Shown piece by piece: positions 34,993 to 44,842 of a stretch of 64,000 bases of DNA. The DNA is from Gleimia hominis. GTDB taxonomy: Bacteria > Actinomycetota > Actinomycetes > Actinomycetales > Actinomycetaceae. The notes below the pieces were generated by a model. That model ran no database searches. It was not told where the DNA came from and was given only the letters and a program-made list of their open reading frames with translations. Positions within the stretch are counted from its first letter, which is position 1. Each line of letters starts with the position of its first letter. The DNA lies in assembly GCF_002871945.2 (NCBI RefSeq), contig NZ_CP126963.1:744001-808000 (forward strand), in the 5' to 3' direction. Both the position numbers and the translations under genes were made by a program.

Positions 34993-36378
34993 ATGGCGTC
35001 CGGATCTGCCCTCAGCTGGCTTGCAGCGCCGAAACCCGCCCCGCGGAAATCAGAAGAAGAAGTTAACCGGCTCTACCCCCGGTTGCGTTTCCAAGTATTC
35101 ATGGGAATCTTCTTCGGGTACGCGGGTTTCTACTTGATTCGCAACAATATTTCTGCGATCGCACCGCTACTCATGAACGATACTGGGATCGACAAAATCG
35201 GTATCGGCATAATCGCAAACGCCGTGCTCTTCGCCTACGGGTTGTCAAAATTCTTCTCCGCAATGGTTTCGGACCGCGCGAACGCCCGATACTTCCTCCC
35301 CATTGGCCTAGCCCTTTCTGCGGTAATGAACCTGCTGGTTGCGTTCGTACCGTGGATCACCGCGACCGTTGGCTTGTTCGCCACCGCCATGTTCCTCAAC
35401 GGCTGGTTCCAAGGCATGGGCTGGCCCCCGTGCGGCCGCGTGCTCGTCCACTGGTTCTCCACAAACGAACGCGGGTAGAAAACCTCCATTTGGAACACGG
35501 CACACAACGTGGGGGCAGGAGCACTGCCGTTCATCATTGGTGTCGGCCTGTCCTGGACTTCCAACAACTGGCGCGCCGCATTCTGGCTCCCCGCCGTCGT
35601 CGCGCTCGTAGTCGCCCTATTCGCATTCCTCGTTATCCGCGATACCCCTGAATCAGTGGGCCTACCCACCATTGAGGAATACCGCAACGACCCCGCAAAA
35701 GTGGAGATCAAAGACCCGCAGAAACTGTCGGCAAAAGAAATGATCTTCAAACACGTGCTCACCAACCCCACGATCGTTATGCTCGCGGTTGCAAACGTGT
35801 TCGTCTACGCACTGCGCTACGGGGTGCTCAACTGGATTTCCGTATACCTGGCGGAGCAGCACCACGCCGAAATCGGTTCCGGGCTCGCTGGTTTCGCCGC
35901 GTTCGAACTCGCCGGAATTCTCGGCACCCTCGTGTGCGGGTGGATGTCCGACAAAGTCTTCAAAGGCTACCGCAGTGGCGCTGGCATATTCTTCACGGTC
36001 GCAACTGCGCTGGCGATTCTCGCGTACTGGCTCTCCCCCGTTGGCACTCCAATGTGGATTCTCATCACGTTCGTGGGTCTAATTGGCGGTCTGATTTACG
36101 GCCCAGTGATGCTCATTGGGCTGCAAGCAATCGACTTGTCCCCACGCAACGTGGCGGGCACCGCCGCGGGCTTCACCGGCCTGTTCGGCTACCTGTTGGG
36201 CGCCACTTTGGCCTCCACCGGCGTGGGGATTATCGTTCACAACTTCGGTTGGAACGTGACGTTCATTATTTTCATCGCGTTCTCGATTTTGACGGTCCTA
36301 TTGTTCGCTATCGTGGGTCGTTCTGAAAAGAAACTCATGGCCCGGCAACAAGCGGTTAAAGCCGCCCAGGAGCGCTAG
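34993..36378 (+). pseudogene. glpT: Glycerol-3-phosphate transporter GlpT (MFS), interrupted by an in-frame amber codon
   Basis: Organophosphate:phosphate antiporter of the GlpT/UhpT branch. From the ATG at 34993 (AAAGGAG 5 nt upstream) the reading frame covers 461 codons, close to the 452 of E. coli GlpT. It includes GIFFGYAGFYLIRNN with the substrate Arg, WFQGMGWPPCGR, FVYALRYGVLNW with the second binding Arg, and AAGFTGLFGYLLGA. Codon 162 (35476-35478) is TAG, in the highly conserved ERG-x-K-T-S-I-W-N stretch where relatives usually have Thr or Gly. The frame is otherwise intact, with no other lesion. The gene is probably recently inactivated, or read through at low level, or a base-call error. 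The downstream ORF at 35509 has no ribosome site. Confidence 0.85.
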
Positions 36379-36391
36379 AGTTTATTCCCTT

Positions 36392-36431
36392 TTGAGGCCT
36401 GCTCTCACCCACCGGGTGCGGCGGGCCTCAA
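36392..36431 (+). terminator. Terminator-like hairpin after glpT
   Basis: TTGAGGCC (36392) pairs with GGCCTCAA (36424-36431) around an inner 5-bp hairpin CACCC/GGGTG. No T-tract follows. It separates glpT from the ABC transporter genes. Confidence 0.55.
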
Positions 36432-36471
36432 GTAATTCACGCTACCTGAATCAAGCCCTAAACTGTATAGT

Positions 36472-37503
36472 ATGCGCACCCATTCCACCACTTTGCTTGC
36501 GAGCCCCAAACCGCTTCACTGGAAACGGTTGCTCGAGCTGCTGTGCGCGATCAGCCTAATGTTGGTCACGTGCTCACTAGCGGCGTGCAGCCCCCCTTCT
36601 TTGAATGTGCTTTGTTCTAATGAGGAGGGAGTGTGCGAAGCGTGGGTGCGCGCATTCGAACGGGAAACTGGGGTGCAAACCCGGTTTGTGCGCCTACCGA
36701 CAGCGCAAGCGCTTGCACGAGTGCGCGTGGGAGGTGCGCGCGAGTTTGACATTTGGGTTGGAGGCCCGGCAGAGAACTACGAAGTGGCATCCCACGAAAA
36801 TCTCCTCGCCCGCGCGGACAGCACTGAGAGTATCCCCGCGCGATTCAAAACCTCGCACTGGGTCGGGATCTACGCGTCTATGCTCACCGTGTGTTACAAC
36901 CCGCAGGTGCTAGCGCGCAACCACCTGCCCACCCCCACATCGTGGGTAGATTTGGAGGACCCGAAGTTCGCCGGATGGATCTCGGCCCCTTCCCCACTGG
37001 CGTCCGGCACGGGGTATCGCGCGCTGCTGGCTATAAGTGCTTCGTTTGAGGGCCGGGCAAAGCCGCACCTGAATCGCATTTACGACAACGTCGGGCGGTG
37101 GACGAACTCCGGTACCTCCCCCGCATCCGTAGCCGCACTGGGAGAAGCTGCGGTTGCCATTTCGTTTTCCCCGTACTGCCGGGAGGCAAGCACTCCTGAA
37201 CAGCCGCTTCTTCAACGCGTCCCGGCTGAGGGAACCACGTTTGAAGTTGGGGGTGGGGCCGTCCTGGAGGGAGCGCGTAATGCGCAGCATGCCCGCGCAT
37301 TTTTGCGCTGGCTCACCTCCGAGCAGGGGCAGCGCATCGTCATTTCTGCTGGGCAAACACCGGTGCGGGAAGGGTACCCAGCTTCCTTGAGCAAGGTTTT
37401 AGAAACTGCGCACTACAGGGTTTACGATATTTCCCCAAACCGGGCTAGCCGCGAGCGCGACGGGTGGCTCAGCTGGTTCGAGTTGGAACGATTGGGTGGG
37501 TGA
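36472..37503 (+). CDS. ABC transporter substrate-binding lipoprotein (COG1840, iron/2-aminoethylphosphonate type)
   Basis: 343-residue extracellular solute-binding protein. The N-terminus carries a signal peptide and lipobox (LVTCSLAAC), so it is a lipoprotein. Family features: LNVLCSNEEGVCEAWVRAFE, FDIWVGGPAENYE, YNPQVLARNHLPTPTSWVDLEDPKF and SGTGYRALLAI. Relatives bind ferric iron, phosphonates or other anions, so the ligand is open. A TATAGT hexamer touches the ATG and there is no Shine-Dalgarno, so the start may lie slightly downstream. First gene of a run that continues through treZ. Confidence 0.85.
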   Translation: MRTHSTTLLASPKPLHWKRLLELLCAISLMLVTCSLAACSPPSLNVLCSNEEGVCEAWVRAFERETGVQTRFVRLPTAQALARVRVGGAREFDIWVGGPAENYEVASHENLLARADSTESIPARFKTSHWVGIYASMLTVCYNPQVLARNHLPTPTSWVDLEDPKFAGWISAPSPLASGTGYRALLAISASFEGRAKPHLNRIYDNVGRWTNSGTSPASVAALGEAAVAISFSPYCREASTPEQPLLQRVPAEGTTFEVGGGAVLEGARNAQHARAFLRWLTSEQGQRIVISAGQTPVREGYPASLSKVLETAHYRVYDISPNRASRERDGWLSWFELERLGG

Positions 37504-37509
37504 TCCGAG

Positions 37510-39111
37510 GTGGTGTCATTCGCTAGTAGTTGTGTCCGAGTGGGCCGGGCCACGGTGCGTGCGGGCGCGGTGGGGGTTGTGGCTGCCACGCTGGCTTTTG
37601 TTTACGTGGTTCCGTTTGGCGCTTTGCTGTTCACCGCTTTAGCGCCGGGGCGGGAGGGCCTGCGGTTTCCTACCGGGTTGGTGTTTAGGTCCGCGCTCAC
37701 TTCGCTTATAGTTTGTTTTGCGATTGCAGTTTGTGCGGCAGTGTTGGGTGCGGGCGCTGCCCTGGGGAGCCGGTGGGTTTCGAATCGGACGCGCATTTGC
37801 TTGGATGCGCTGATCCTTTTGCCGGTTTTGTTTCCGCCGTTTATTCACGCCGCGTTGATCCGCGCGGCTATTGGACCTGCGGGCGCGTGGGTGCGCACGT
37901 CGCCCAGTAACGCGTTGCTGCGGGGCCTGCCTTTATTTATTGTTGCGTCCCTGTTTGCGTACGTGCCGCTGGCTTACTTTTTTGCTCGGTTGGCTTTGGG
38001 GTCGGTGGATGAGCGGGTGGTGGATGCTGCCCGTATGCTTGGGGTTCGCGGGTTCCGCTTGGCGCGGCTCGCCTATGGGCGGCAACTGTTTTTGGGTTGC
38101 CTCCCTGCTATGTTGCTCACGCTCGTGTTCACGATTTCGGATCCGCTCACCCCTTCGGTTGTGGGGGCAGATGTGAGCCACGTGGGGATGCTGCTGTGGT
38201 TGCAAATCTCGGGGTTTGGTTCGCAGCGCACTGCGGCCCTACTCGCGTTAGTGCTCGGGTTTGCGTGTCTGCTGGTGCTTTTGGTGGCTGCGGGGCTGGT
38301 GCGTCATTTGGAACCGGAGTTCGCCCGGTGGTTGCGCCGGTTGCGGTGGTCTTTGAATGCGGTGCCGTCTAGACCGGTGGGTACTCCCAAAGGTGTGCGG
38401 GCGGTACCGACCATCGGGGTTGCTCTGGTGGGTTTGGTCGAAATAGGTTTGATACTCGCTTTGGCCCAGCGCGGCGGCGGCCACCGGGTGAGTGAGATCA
38501 TCACTACTGTGCTACTGGCCTTAGTAGCTTTGCTGGTGGCCGCGCTGGTAGCGTGGATTGGGCTGCTGGCACAGCAGCGGTTTCGAACCGTTGTGGATGT
38601 CCTGTTCGCTAGTTTGCTCATGGTTCCGGGCGCCACGATCGGCACCTCGCTCGCGTTTGCTTACGGTCCGCGTTCCCCACTGGCGTTTCCCACCTCCCGG
38701 GTGGGCGCAACCTTGGTTATCTTGGCGGCATTTGCGTCCCTATCGATCCCAGTCGTGTACGCCCTCGTGAGGCTCACAGTAGCGACCATTGACCCGCGGG
38801 TAATAACGACTGCGCGGGTGCTGGGGGCTTCAAAGTGGCGGGCAATCGCCGCGTGCGTGCTCCCGCGCATTCGGTTCTTTACTGTGGGTGGTACCGCAAT
38901 CGTCGTTGCCCTGTCCACGGTGATGGTTGCGCCACTCATCTGGGTTACCTCCCCGCAAGTACCCGTGTTGATTCCGCGCTTGTACGCAATGGTGGATCAC
39001 TCGGCTTACGCGCAAGCGGGGACTTCTCTGGCGACCGTACTGCTCGCCGTGGGAACCGTGGTGATACTCACGTGGGCAGTTACCAGAATAGGAGCTGCAA
39101 AGAAACAATGA
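37510..39111 (+). CDS. ABC transporter permease, two-fold FbpB type
   Basis: 533-residue membrane protein with about 12 spans in two homologous halves, typical of ferric-iron/phosphonate permeases. Each half has an EAA-like loop for ATPase contact: VDAARMLGVRGFRLAR and TTARVLGASKWRAIA. The GTG start lies 6 nt after the binding-protein stop codon. The stop codon overlaps the ATPase ATG (ATGA). Confidence 0.88.
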   Translation: MVSFASSCVRVGRATVRAGAVGVVAATLAFVYVVPFGALLFTALAPGREGLRFPTGLVFRSALTSLIVCFAIAVCAAVLGAGAALGSRWVSNRTRICLDALILLPVLFPPFIHAALIRAAIGPAGAWVRTSPSNALLRGLPLFIVASLFAYVPLAYFFARLALGSVDERVVDAARMLGVRGFRLARLAYGRQLFLGCLPAMLLTLVFTISDPLTPSVVGADVSHVGMLLWLQISGFGSQRTAALLALVLGFACLLVLLVAAGLVRHLEPEFARWLRRLRWSLNAVPSRPVGTPKGVRAVPTIGVALVGLVEIGLILALAQRGGGHRVSEIITTVLLALVALLVAALVAWIGLLAQQRFRTVVDVLFASLLMVPGATIGTSLAFAYGPRSPLAFPTSRVGATLVILAAFASLSIPVVYALVRLTVATIDPRVITTARVLGASKWRAIAACVLPRIRFFTVGGTAIVVALSTVMVAPLIWVTSPQVPVLIPRLYAMVDHSAYAQAGTSLATVLLAVGTVVILTWAVTRIGAAKKQ

Positions 39112-40211
39112 GCCTGTTGCACCTGGAGAACGTTCGAGTAAACCGCCGTGGCCGCACCTTGCTGCACCTGTCTCTGCGCGTGGACCCCGGTGAGTTCGTC
39201 GCCGTGCTCGGCCCTGCGGGCGCTGGGAAAAGCACGCTACTGCGCGCTATCTGCGGGTTGGAACGCGTGTCTAACGGCCGCATCGTAATCGGAGACCGCG
39301 ACGTCACTAAACGCGCTCCGGAACAGCGCCAAACCTCCCTGGTGATGGATGATGCGGGGCTGTTTCCGCATATGACGGTCGAGCAGAATGTCGCGTTCGC
39401 CGTGTCCACCGAACGCGCCGATCCCACGCCCCGCGAGCAAGTGGCGGTGGCGCTCACCAGCATGGAGATCGACCATTTGGCGCACCGGTATCCGCGGCAC
39501 CTTTCCACCGGGGAGCGGCAAAAAGTAGCGCTCGCTCGGGCCCTCGTGCGCAGGCCCCTGGTGATGGCGTTCGACGAGCCCCTCGCCCACGTGGACACCA
39601 TGGCCGCCCGCTCTCTGCGCTACCAAATCGCCCGCGTCCATACCCGCATGAACTGCGCCACCCTGTACGTCACCCACGATATTCGGGAGGCCATGAGCTT
39701 AGCCACACGCATCATTTACCTCGAAGCGGGTGAACTCTTACAAGATGATTACCCGGAGGACATTCACGATTACCCCGCAACCGCGAATATTGCCCGCCAT
39801 ATGGGAGCACGCACGTTCCTCAAGATGCAAGCCACTATCAAAACGGACTCGTGGGGACAATGCAGTGCGCGAGGAACGCTTCTGGGCCAAAGCATCACGA
39901 TCCCCACGGCCGCGGCTCCAACCGGTACGCATCACGTGCTCGTGTGCGGCTACGAGAACGCAGTAAGGATCCACCGCACGAACGCGAGCGCACGCCACGG
40001 ACTTCACAGAAACGTGGGGCAAGTGCTGAAAAATACTTATCGAGGCAACCACTTCCTCACGAGCATAGAAACTGAAGCGGGAGTGGTGTACGCCGCGACC
40101 GGTCGGGACGAGGGGGTGCTGCCCGGTGACCTGGTGGAAGTGGAACTGTGCGAAACCCACCTGTGGGGCCTCCCCGAAACGCAAGCTGATAATCAGGTAA
40201 AACCCAAATAA
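39108..40211 (+). CDS. ABC transporter ATP-binding protein with altered Q-loop and signature
   Basis: 367-residue ATPase from the ATG at 39108, which overlaps the permease stop codon; the longer upstream frame is out of register with homology. Walker A GPAGAGKST is at 35-43, Walker B VMAFDEPLAHVD and the H-loop VTHD are intact. The Q-loop glutamine is replaced by Asp81 (VMDDAGLFPHMT, where VFQxxALFPH is usual), and the signature reads LSTGE instead of LSGGQ. A C-terminal TOBE-like regulatory region (about 240-365) completes the FbpC/PotA type. The operon position with the COG1840 binding protein supports import. Confidence 0.9.
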   Translation: MSLLHLENVRVNRRGRTLLHLSLRVDPGEFVAVLGPAGAGKSTLLRAICGLERVSNGRIVIGDRDVTKRAPEQRQTSLVMDDAGLFPHMTVEQNVAFAVSTERADPTPREQVAVALTSMEIDHLAHRYPRHLSTGERQKVALARALVRRPLVMAFDEPLAHVDTMAARSLRYQIARVHTRMNCATLYVTHDIREAMSLATRIIYLEAGELLQDDYPEDIHDYPATANIARHMGARTFLKMQATIKTDSWGQCSARGTLLGQSITIPTAAAPTGTHHVLVCGYENAVRIHRTNASARHGLHRNVGQVLKNTYRGNHFLTSIETEAGVVYAATGRDEGVLPGDLVEVELCETHLWGLPETQADNQVKPK

Positions 40212-40229
40212 ATCTGGCAGTGTAGAAAT

Positions 40230-42350
40230 ATGCAGATATGGCCTGGAGAACCTTACCCACTCGGAGCTACCTTCGACGGATCCGGTACGAACTTCGCTTT
40301 ATTCTCATCCGTAGCAGAAAAAGTTGAACTGTGCCTGCTGGATGAAAACCGCGTTGAGCAACGCATTGCCCTCACCGAAGTAGATGCCGACGTGTGGCAC
40401 ACCTACATCCCGGGAATCCAACCCGGACAACGCTACGGGTACCGCGTGTACGGGCCGTACGACCCGCAAAACGGGCACCGCTGTGACCCGTCGAAACTGT
40501 TACTCGACCCGTACGCAAAAGCGATCGACGGCGAAGTTAAACCCGCCGAATCCCTGTATTCTTACCACTTCGACAACCCGGATGAACGCAACGACGCAGA
40601 TTCCGCGCCCGACACGATGCTGTCCGTGGTTATCAACCCATTTTTCGACTGGGGGCGCGACCGCGCGCCCGCCCACGAATACCACAACACCGTTATTTAC
40701 GAAACGCACGTGAAAGGCATGACGATTAACCATCCGGATGTGCCTGAGGAACTGCGTGGCACCTACGCTGGAATGGCCCACCCCGCGGTGGTTGAACACT
40801 TGAAGAAACTAGGGATCACCGCGGTGGAGTTGATGCCGTGCCACCAGTTTGTGAATGACTCGCACCTGCAAGAAAAAGGGTTGGCGAACTACTGGGGGTA
40901 CAACACGATTGGGTTCTTTGCACCCCACAACGCGTACGCAGCGTACGGCAACGACGGGCAGCAAGTGCAGGAGTTCAAACAAATGGTTAAGACCCTGCAC
41001 GACGCGGACATAGAGGTGATCTTGGACGTGGTGTACAACCACACCGCGGAAGGTAACCACATGGGCCCTACCCTGTCGATGCGCGGCATTGATAACAGCG
41101 CGTACTACCGGCTTGTGGACGACGACAAGGCCCACTATTTTGACACGACTGGCACGGGGAATTCCTTGCTGATGAGCTCACCGGCGGTTTTGCAGCTAAT
41201 TATGGATTCGCTGCGCTACTGGGTGAGTCAAATGCACGTGGATGGGTTCCGTTTCGACTTGGCCTCCACTTTGGCCCGGCAGTTCCATGAGGTCGATCGC
41301 CTATCCGCGTTTTTCGAGTTGATCCATCAGGATCCGATTATTTCGCAGGTGAAGCTCATTGCGGAACCGTGGGATATTGGTGAGGGCGGCTACCAGGTGG
41401 GGGGCTTTCCCCCGCTGTGGACCGAGTGGAACGGGGAGTACCGCGATACGGTCCGCGATTTTTGGCGCGGCGAGTTCTCTTCCCTGCCTAAGTTCGCCTC
41501 CAGAATCGCGGGGTCCGCGGACCTGTATGCCCACTCTGGACGCACCCCGATCGCGTCGATTAACTTCGTCACCGCTCACGACGGGTTCACAATGCGGGAC
41601 CTGGTTTCTTACAACGAGAAGCACAATGAAGCCAACGGGGAAGACAACCGCGACGGTAACGACAATAACCGGTCTTGGAACTGCGGGGTAGAAGGGCCAA
41701 CGGATGACGAGCAGGTGCGGGCACTGCGTTTGCGTCAGCACCGGAACTTCCTAACTACCCTCATGGTTTCCCAAGGAGTGCCAATGATTTCGCATGGGGA
41801 CGAAATGGGGCGCACCCAGCAGGGCAATAACAACACGTATTGTCAGGATAATGAGCTCGCGTGGGTAGATTGGAATTTGTCTGAGGAACAGGAACAACTC
41901 CTGGAGTTCGCAGACCGCGTGGTGCAGTTGCGTGCCCACCACCCCGTGTTCCGAAGACGCCGTTTCTTCGCTGGTGCTCCCCGGCGCGGTGGGGAATCTG
42001 ACCTGGGGGAAATCGAATGGTTCACCCCGGGGGCGCAGCACATGACGGATGAGGAATGGGAACAAGCGTGGGCGCGTTCAACCATGATTTTCCTCAACGG
42101 TTTAGGGATCCACGAGCCAGACGAGAAGGGTCGGAGCATTGTGGACGACGATTTCCTCCTGCTCATTAACGCCGCCCCTGAAGAGATTGAGTTCAAGCTC
42201 CCAGACCAGACGTATGGGCACGAGTGGCACACGTGTATAAACACCGCAAACGACGCTGACGAGGCGACCTACGAGGCTGAAGGGTCGGTGGATGTGACCG
42301 CCCGGTCGATGATTGTGCTGCGCAGCTGCCGCGAAGGAGACAAGAAGTGA
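40230..42350 (+). CDS. glgX: Glycogen debranching enzyme (GlgX/TreX type)
   Basis: GH13 isoamylase-type enzyme that cleaves alpha-1,6 branches of glycogen to supply linear maltodextrin. 706 residues. An N-terminal CBM48 (PLGATFDGSGTNFALFSS) precedes the catalytic barrel with VVYNHTAEG, the nucleophile in DGFRFDLAS, the acid/base Glu in LIAEPWDIG and the stabiliser in FVTAHDGFT. It starts 18 bp after the ABC ATPase gene and overlaps treY by 4 bp. It feeds TreY and TreZ to make trehalose from glycogen. Confidence 0.95.
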   Translation: MQIWPGEPYPLGATFDGSGTNFALFSSVAEKVELCLLDENRVEQRIALTEVDADVWHTYIPGIQPGQRYGYRVYGPYDPQNGHRCDPSKLLLDPYAKAIDGEVKPAESLYSYHFDNPDERNDADSAPDTMLSVVINPFFDWGRDRAPAHEYHNTVIYETHVKGMTINHPDVPEELRGTYAGMAHPAVVEHLKKLGITAVELMPCHQFVNDSHLQEKGLANYWGYNTIGFFAPHNAYAAYGNDGQQVQEFKQMVKTLHDADIEVILDVVYNHTAEGNHMGPTLSMRGIDNSAYYRLVDDDKAHYFDTTGTGNSLLMSSPAVLQLIMDSLRYWVSQMHVDGFRFDLASTLARQFHEVDRLSAFFELIHQDPIISQVKLIAEPWDIGEGGYQVGGFPPLWTEWNGEYRDTVRDFWRGEFSSLPKFASRIAGSADLYAHSGRTPIASINFVTAHDGFTMRDLVSYNEKHNEANGEDNRDGNDNNRSWNCGVEGPTDDEQVRALRLRQHRNFLTTLMVSQGVPMISHGDEMGRTQQGNNNTYCQDNELAWVDWNLSEEQEQLLEFADRVVQLRAHHPVFRRRRFFAGAPRRGGESDLGEIEWFTPGAQHMTDEEWEQAWARSTMIFLNGLGIHEPDEKGRSIVDDDFLLLINAAPEEIEFKLPDQTYGHEWHTCINTANDADEATYEAEGSVDVTARSMIVLRSCREGDKK

Positions 42351-44842
42351 GTACTAAACACCCGCATTTACCCCGCGCTGAGCGGCGCACCCCGGTAACA
42401 ACCTACCGGCTGCAGCTGACGCCCGAGTTCGATTTCGCCGCCGCCACTAAGACCTTAGACTACCTGGCTGAACTGGGGATAACGGACGTGTACGTCTCCC
42501 CCATTTTGCAAGCCGCCCCAGGTTCCACTCACGGCTACGACGTGGTGGACCACACGCACGTTTCTACTCCGTTGGGTGGGCGTGAAGGGTTCGAGGCATT
42601 CGCGAACCGCGTGCACGAACTCGGCATGTACCTGGTGGTCGACGTGGTGCCCAACCACATGGCAGTGCCCACCCCGGTTTGGCATAACAAACCCATGTGG
42701 TCGGTGCTTAAACACGGGCCTGATTCCGCGTTCAAACACTGGTTTGACGTGGAGTTAGACTCCCCCATCCTCATGCCGATCCTAGGTAAACGCATCGGCC
42801 AGGTGCTGTCGGATCAAGAACTGGAACTCACCCAAATGGTGATTCCCAGTGAGCCGCAGTACGGCCCCCAGTGGGTATTGAAGTACTACGACCACGTGTT
42901 CCCCGTCGCGAAAGGCACGGAGTCCCTGCCCCTCGCCGTCCTGGTGGAACGCCAGCACTACCGGTTGGCGCACTGGAAAGTCAGTTCCGAAGAGCTGAAT
43001 TACCGGCGTTTCTTTGACGTGGGTACCCTCGCGGGTCTGCGCGTGGAACGCGAAGAAGTGTTCAACGCCACGCACGCACTGCTGATCGACCTGTTCAACC
43101 GCGGGTTCATAGACGCGTTCCGCGTGGACCACCCGGATGGGCTCGCGGACCCTCGGGAATATTTCAACCGCCTGTGGGACGCGACCGGGGGCGCGTGGGT
43201 CGTTGCGGAAAAAATCTTGGAGGGCGACGAGACTCTACCGGCTGATTGGGCGGTGGCCGGAACCACCGGTTACGACACGGCATGGCGGATTCACGCTTTG
43301 AACGTGGAACCGCGCGGCCTCATGCCGATGGGGGCGGTGATGAGTGAGATCGCCGGTGATTCCCCATCCGATTTGAAAGCCATGACGGCGGCCGCGAAAT
43401 CCCAGATCGTCGACACGTCACTGTCGGCAGAAATCCGCCGCCTCGGCTCGGTCATTTGGGGGATCTGTCAAGAAGACGTGCGGTTGCGTGACCACACGTT
43501 CCGCGGGCTCGTGGACTGCCTGCGGCAACTGGTGATCGACATGGACCGCTACCGCGCGTACGTGGTGCCCGGTCAGAATCCCCCGCAGATTTCCCGTGAG
43601 GTCGTGGAGCATACCGCGGCGGTGGCGCGCAAGAAACTCGACGACGACCTCAGTGACACGATGGACGTGATCGTCGCACTCGTGCTCGGGGACGAAGTGG
43701 GATCCGCAGGGTTGATCCCCACGGATCCGCGGCGCAAAGAGGTGATTATCCGGTTCCAACAAGTGTGCGGAGCCGTGCAAGCCAAGGGCGTGGAAGACAC
43801 CACGTTCTACCGGTGGACACACCTGCTGAGCCTAAACGAAGTAGGTGGCGCCCCAGACGTATTCGGCTTGGACCTAGACCACTTCCACGCGTTCTGCCAG
43901 CACGTGGCCTCGAACTGGCCGGCGACCATGACGTGCGGCTCCACGCACGACACGAAACGGAGCGAAGACGTGCGGGCGCGCATCAGTGTCCTGTCGCAAA
44001 AAGCAGACGAGTGGGTGGCGGTGCTGACCCAGCTGCGGCACGTGTCCGCACACTTCCGGCCCGCCCGCGTGGATGGGCGCGCAGAGAACCTCATGTGGCA
44101 AACCATCGTCGGCACCTGGGCGGACACCGACCGGATCACCCCGCAGAGACTGCGCCAGTACCTCATTAAAGCAATTCGAGAGCAAAAAGAATGGACCGAC
44201 TGGACAAACGCGAATAAGGAGCGGGAGCAGGAGTTCCTGGACTTTGCCACGCAAATCATTGAAAACGAGCAGACCGTAGCCCTGCTGGATGAATGGCTCG
44301 AGTCGACGCGCGACGTGGTGAACAACCTGATTCTCGTCAACAAGGCGGTGCAGCTGATGGCACCTGGGGTGGCGGATATTTATCAGGGCAGTGAAATCAC
44401 GAGTACGTCCCTGGTGGACCCCGACAACCGGCGGCCAGTAGATTTTGAGGCCCTGCGCACGCTAGATACGCACGCCGACACGATAGATGCGCGTAAGTTA
44501 GCGCTGACCACGCAGCTGGTGCGGCTGCGGGCGCGCATGCCGGAAGTATTCGTGTCCGACCGGGCGGGTTACGAACCCCTCCCCGCTTCTTCGGGCCACT
44601 GCATCGCGTTCGCCCGGTGTTTGGATGACGAGCCCGCGGTGCTGCTGCTAGCGCAGCGGCTAGAGGTTTCCCTCACACGGCTGGGCGGCTGGCAGGACGC
44701 CACCGTGTTGCTGCCACCGGGCCGGTGGGAGCCGCTCGGGGGTGGTTCCGTGCTCGAAGGTGGGCAGACCCTGATCCGCGATGTGCTCGGTGGGGAACCA
44801 GTTGCCATACTAGTGCGAGAGGATCTTAACGATGAGCAATAA
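42347..44842 (+). CDS. treY: Maltooligosyl trehalose synthase
   Basis: GH13 enzyme that converts the reducing-end alpha-1,4 linkage of maltooligosaccharides to alpha,alpha-1,1. 831 residues, typical for TreY. Visible: TTYRLQLTPEFDF at the start, DVYVSPILQAAPGSTHGYDVVD, nucleophile in DAFRVDHPDGLADP, acid/base in VVAEKILEG, and TCGSTHDTKRSEDVRAR. The GTG start overlaps the glgX stop and the 3' end overlaps treZ by 11 bp, so the three genes are translationally linked. Confidence 0.96.
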   Translation: MSTKHPHLPRAERRTPVTTYRLQLTPEFDFAAATKTLDYLAELGITDVYVSPILQAAPGSTHGYDVVDHTHVSTPLGGREGFEAFANRVHELGMYLVVDVVPNHMAVPTPVWHNKPMWSVLKHGPDSAFKHWFDVELDSPILMPILGKRIGQVLSDQELELTQMVIPSEPQYGPQWVLKYYDHVFPVAKGTESLPLAVLVERQHYRLAHWKVSSEELNYRRFFDVGTLAGLRVEREEVFNATHALLIDLFNRGFIDAFRVDHPDGLADPREYFNRLWDATGGAWVVAEKILEGDETLPADWAVAGTTGYDTAWRIHALNVEPRGLMPMGAVMSEIAGDSPSDLKAMTAAAKSQIVDTSLSAEIRRLGSVIWGICQEDVRLRDHTFRGLVDCLRQLVIDMDRYRAYVVPGQNPPQISREVVEHTAAVARKKLDDDLSDTMDVIVALVLGDEVGSAGLIPTDPRRKEVIIRFQQVCGAVQAKGVEDTTFYRWTHLLSLNEVGGAPDVFGLDLDHFHAFCQHVASNWPATMTCGSTHDTKRSEDVRARISVLSQKADEWVAVLTQLRHVSAHFRPARVDGRAENLMWQTIVGTWADTDRITPQRLRQYLIKAIREQKEWTDWTNANKEREQEFLDFATQIIENEQTVALLDEWLESTRDVVNNLILVNKAVQLMAPGVADIYQGSEITSTSLVDPDNRRPVDFEALRTLDTHADTIDARKLALTTQLVRLRARMPEVFVSDRAGYEPLPASSGHCIAFARCLDDEPAVLLLAQRLEVSLTRLGGWQDATVLLPPGRWEPLGGGSVLEGGQTLIRDVLGGEPVAILVREDLNDEQ

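Noticed and set aside
35476..35478. TAG read as pyrrolysine or another amino acid
   Set aside because: Several other genes in the window end with TAG, no suppressor tRNA was seen, and GlpT needs no special residue there.
35509..36378. Independent gene for the C-terminal half of GlpT
   Set aside because: It is in the same frame as the N-terminal half, begins mid-domain at a GTG without a ribosome site, and lacks the first six helices.
38835..39107. Upstream extension of the ABC ATPase reading frame
   Set aside because: These 91 codons overlap the permease in another frame and show no ABC similarity; the ATG at 39108 gives a normal start.
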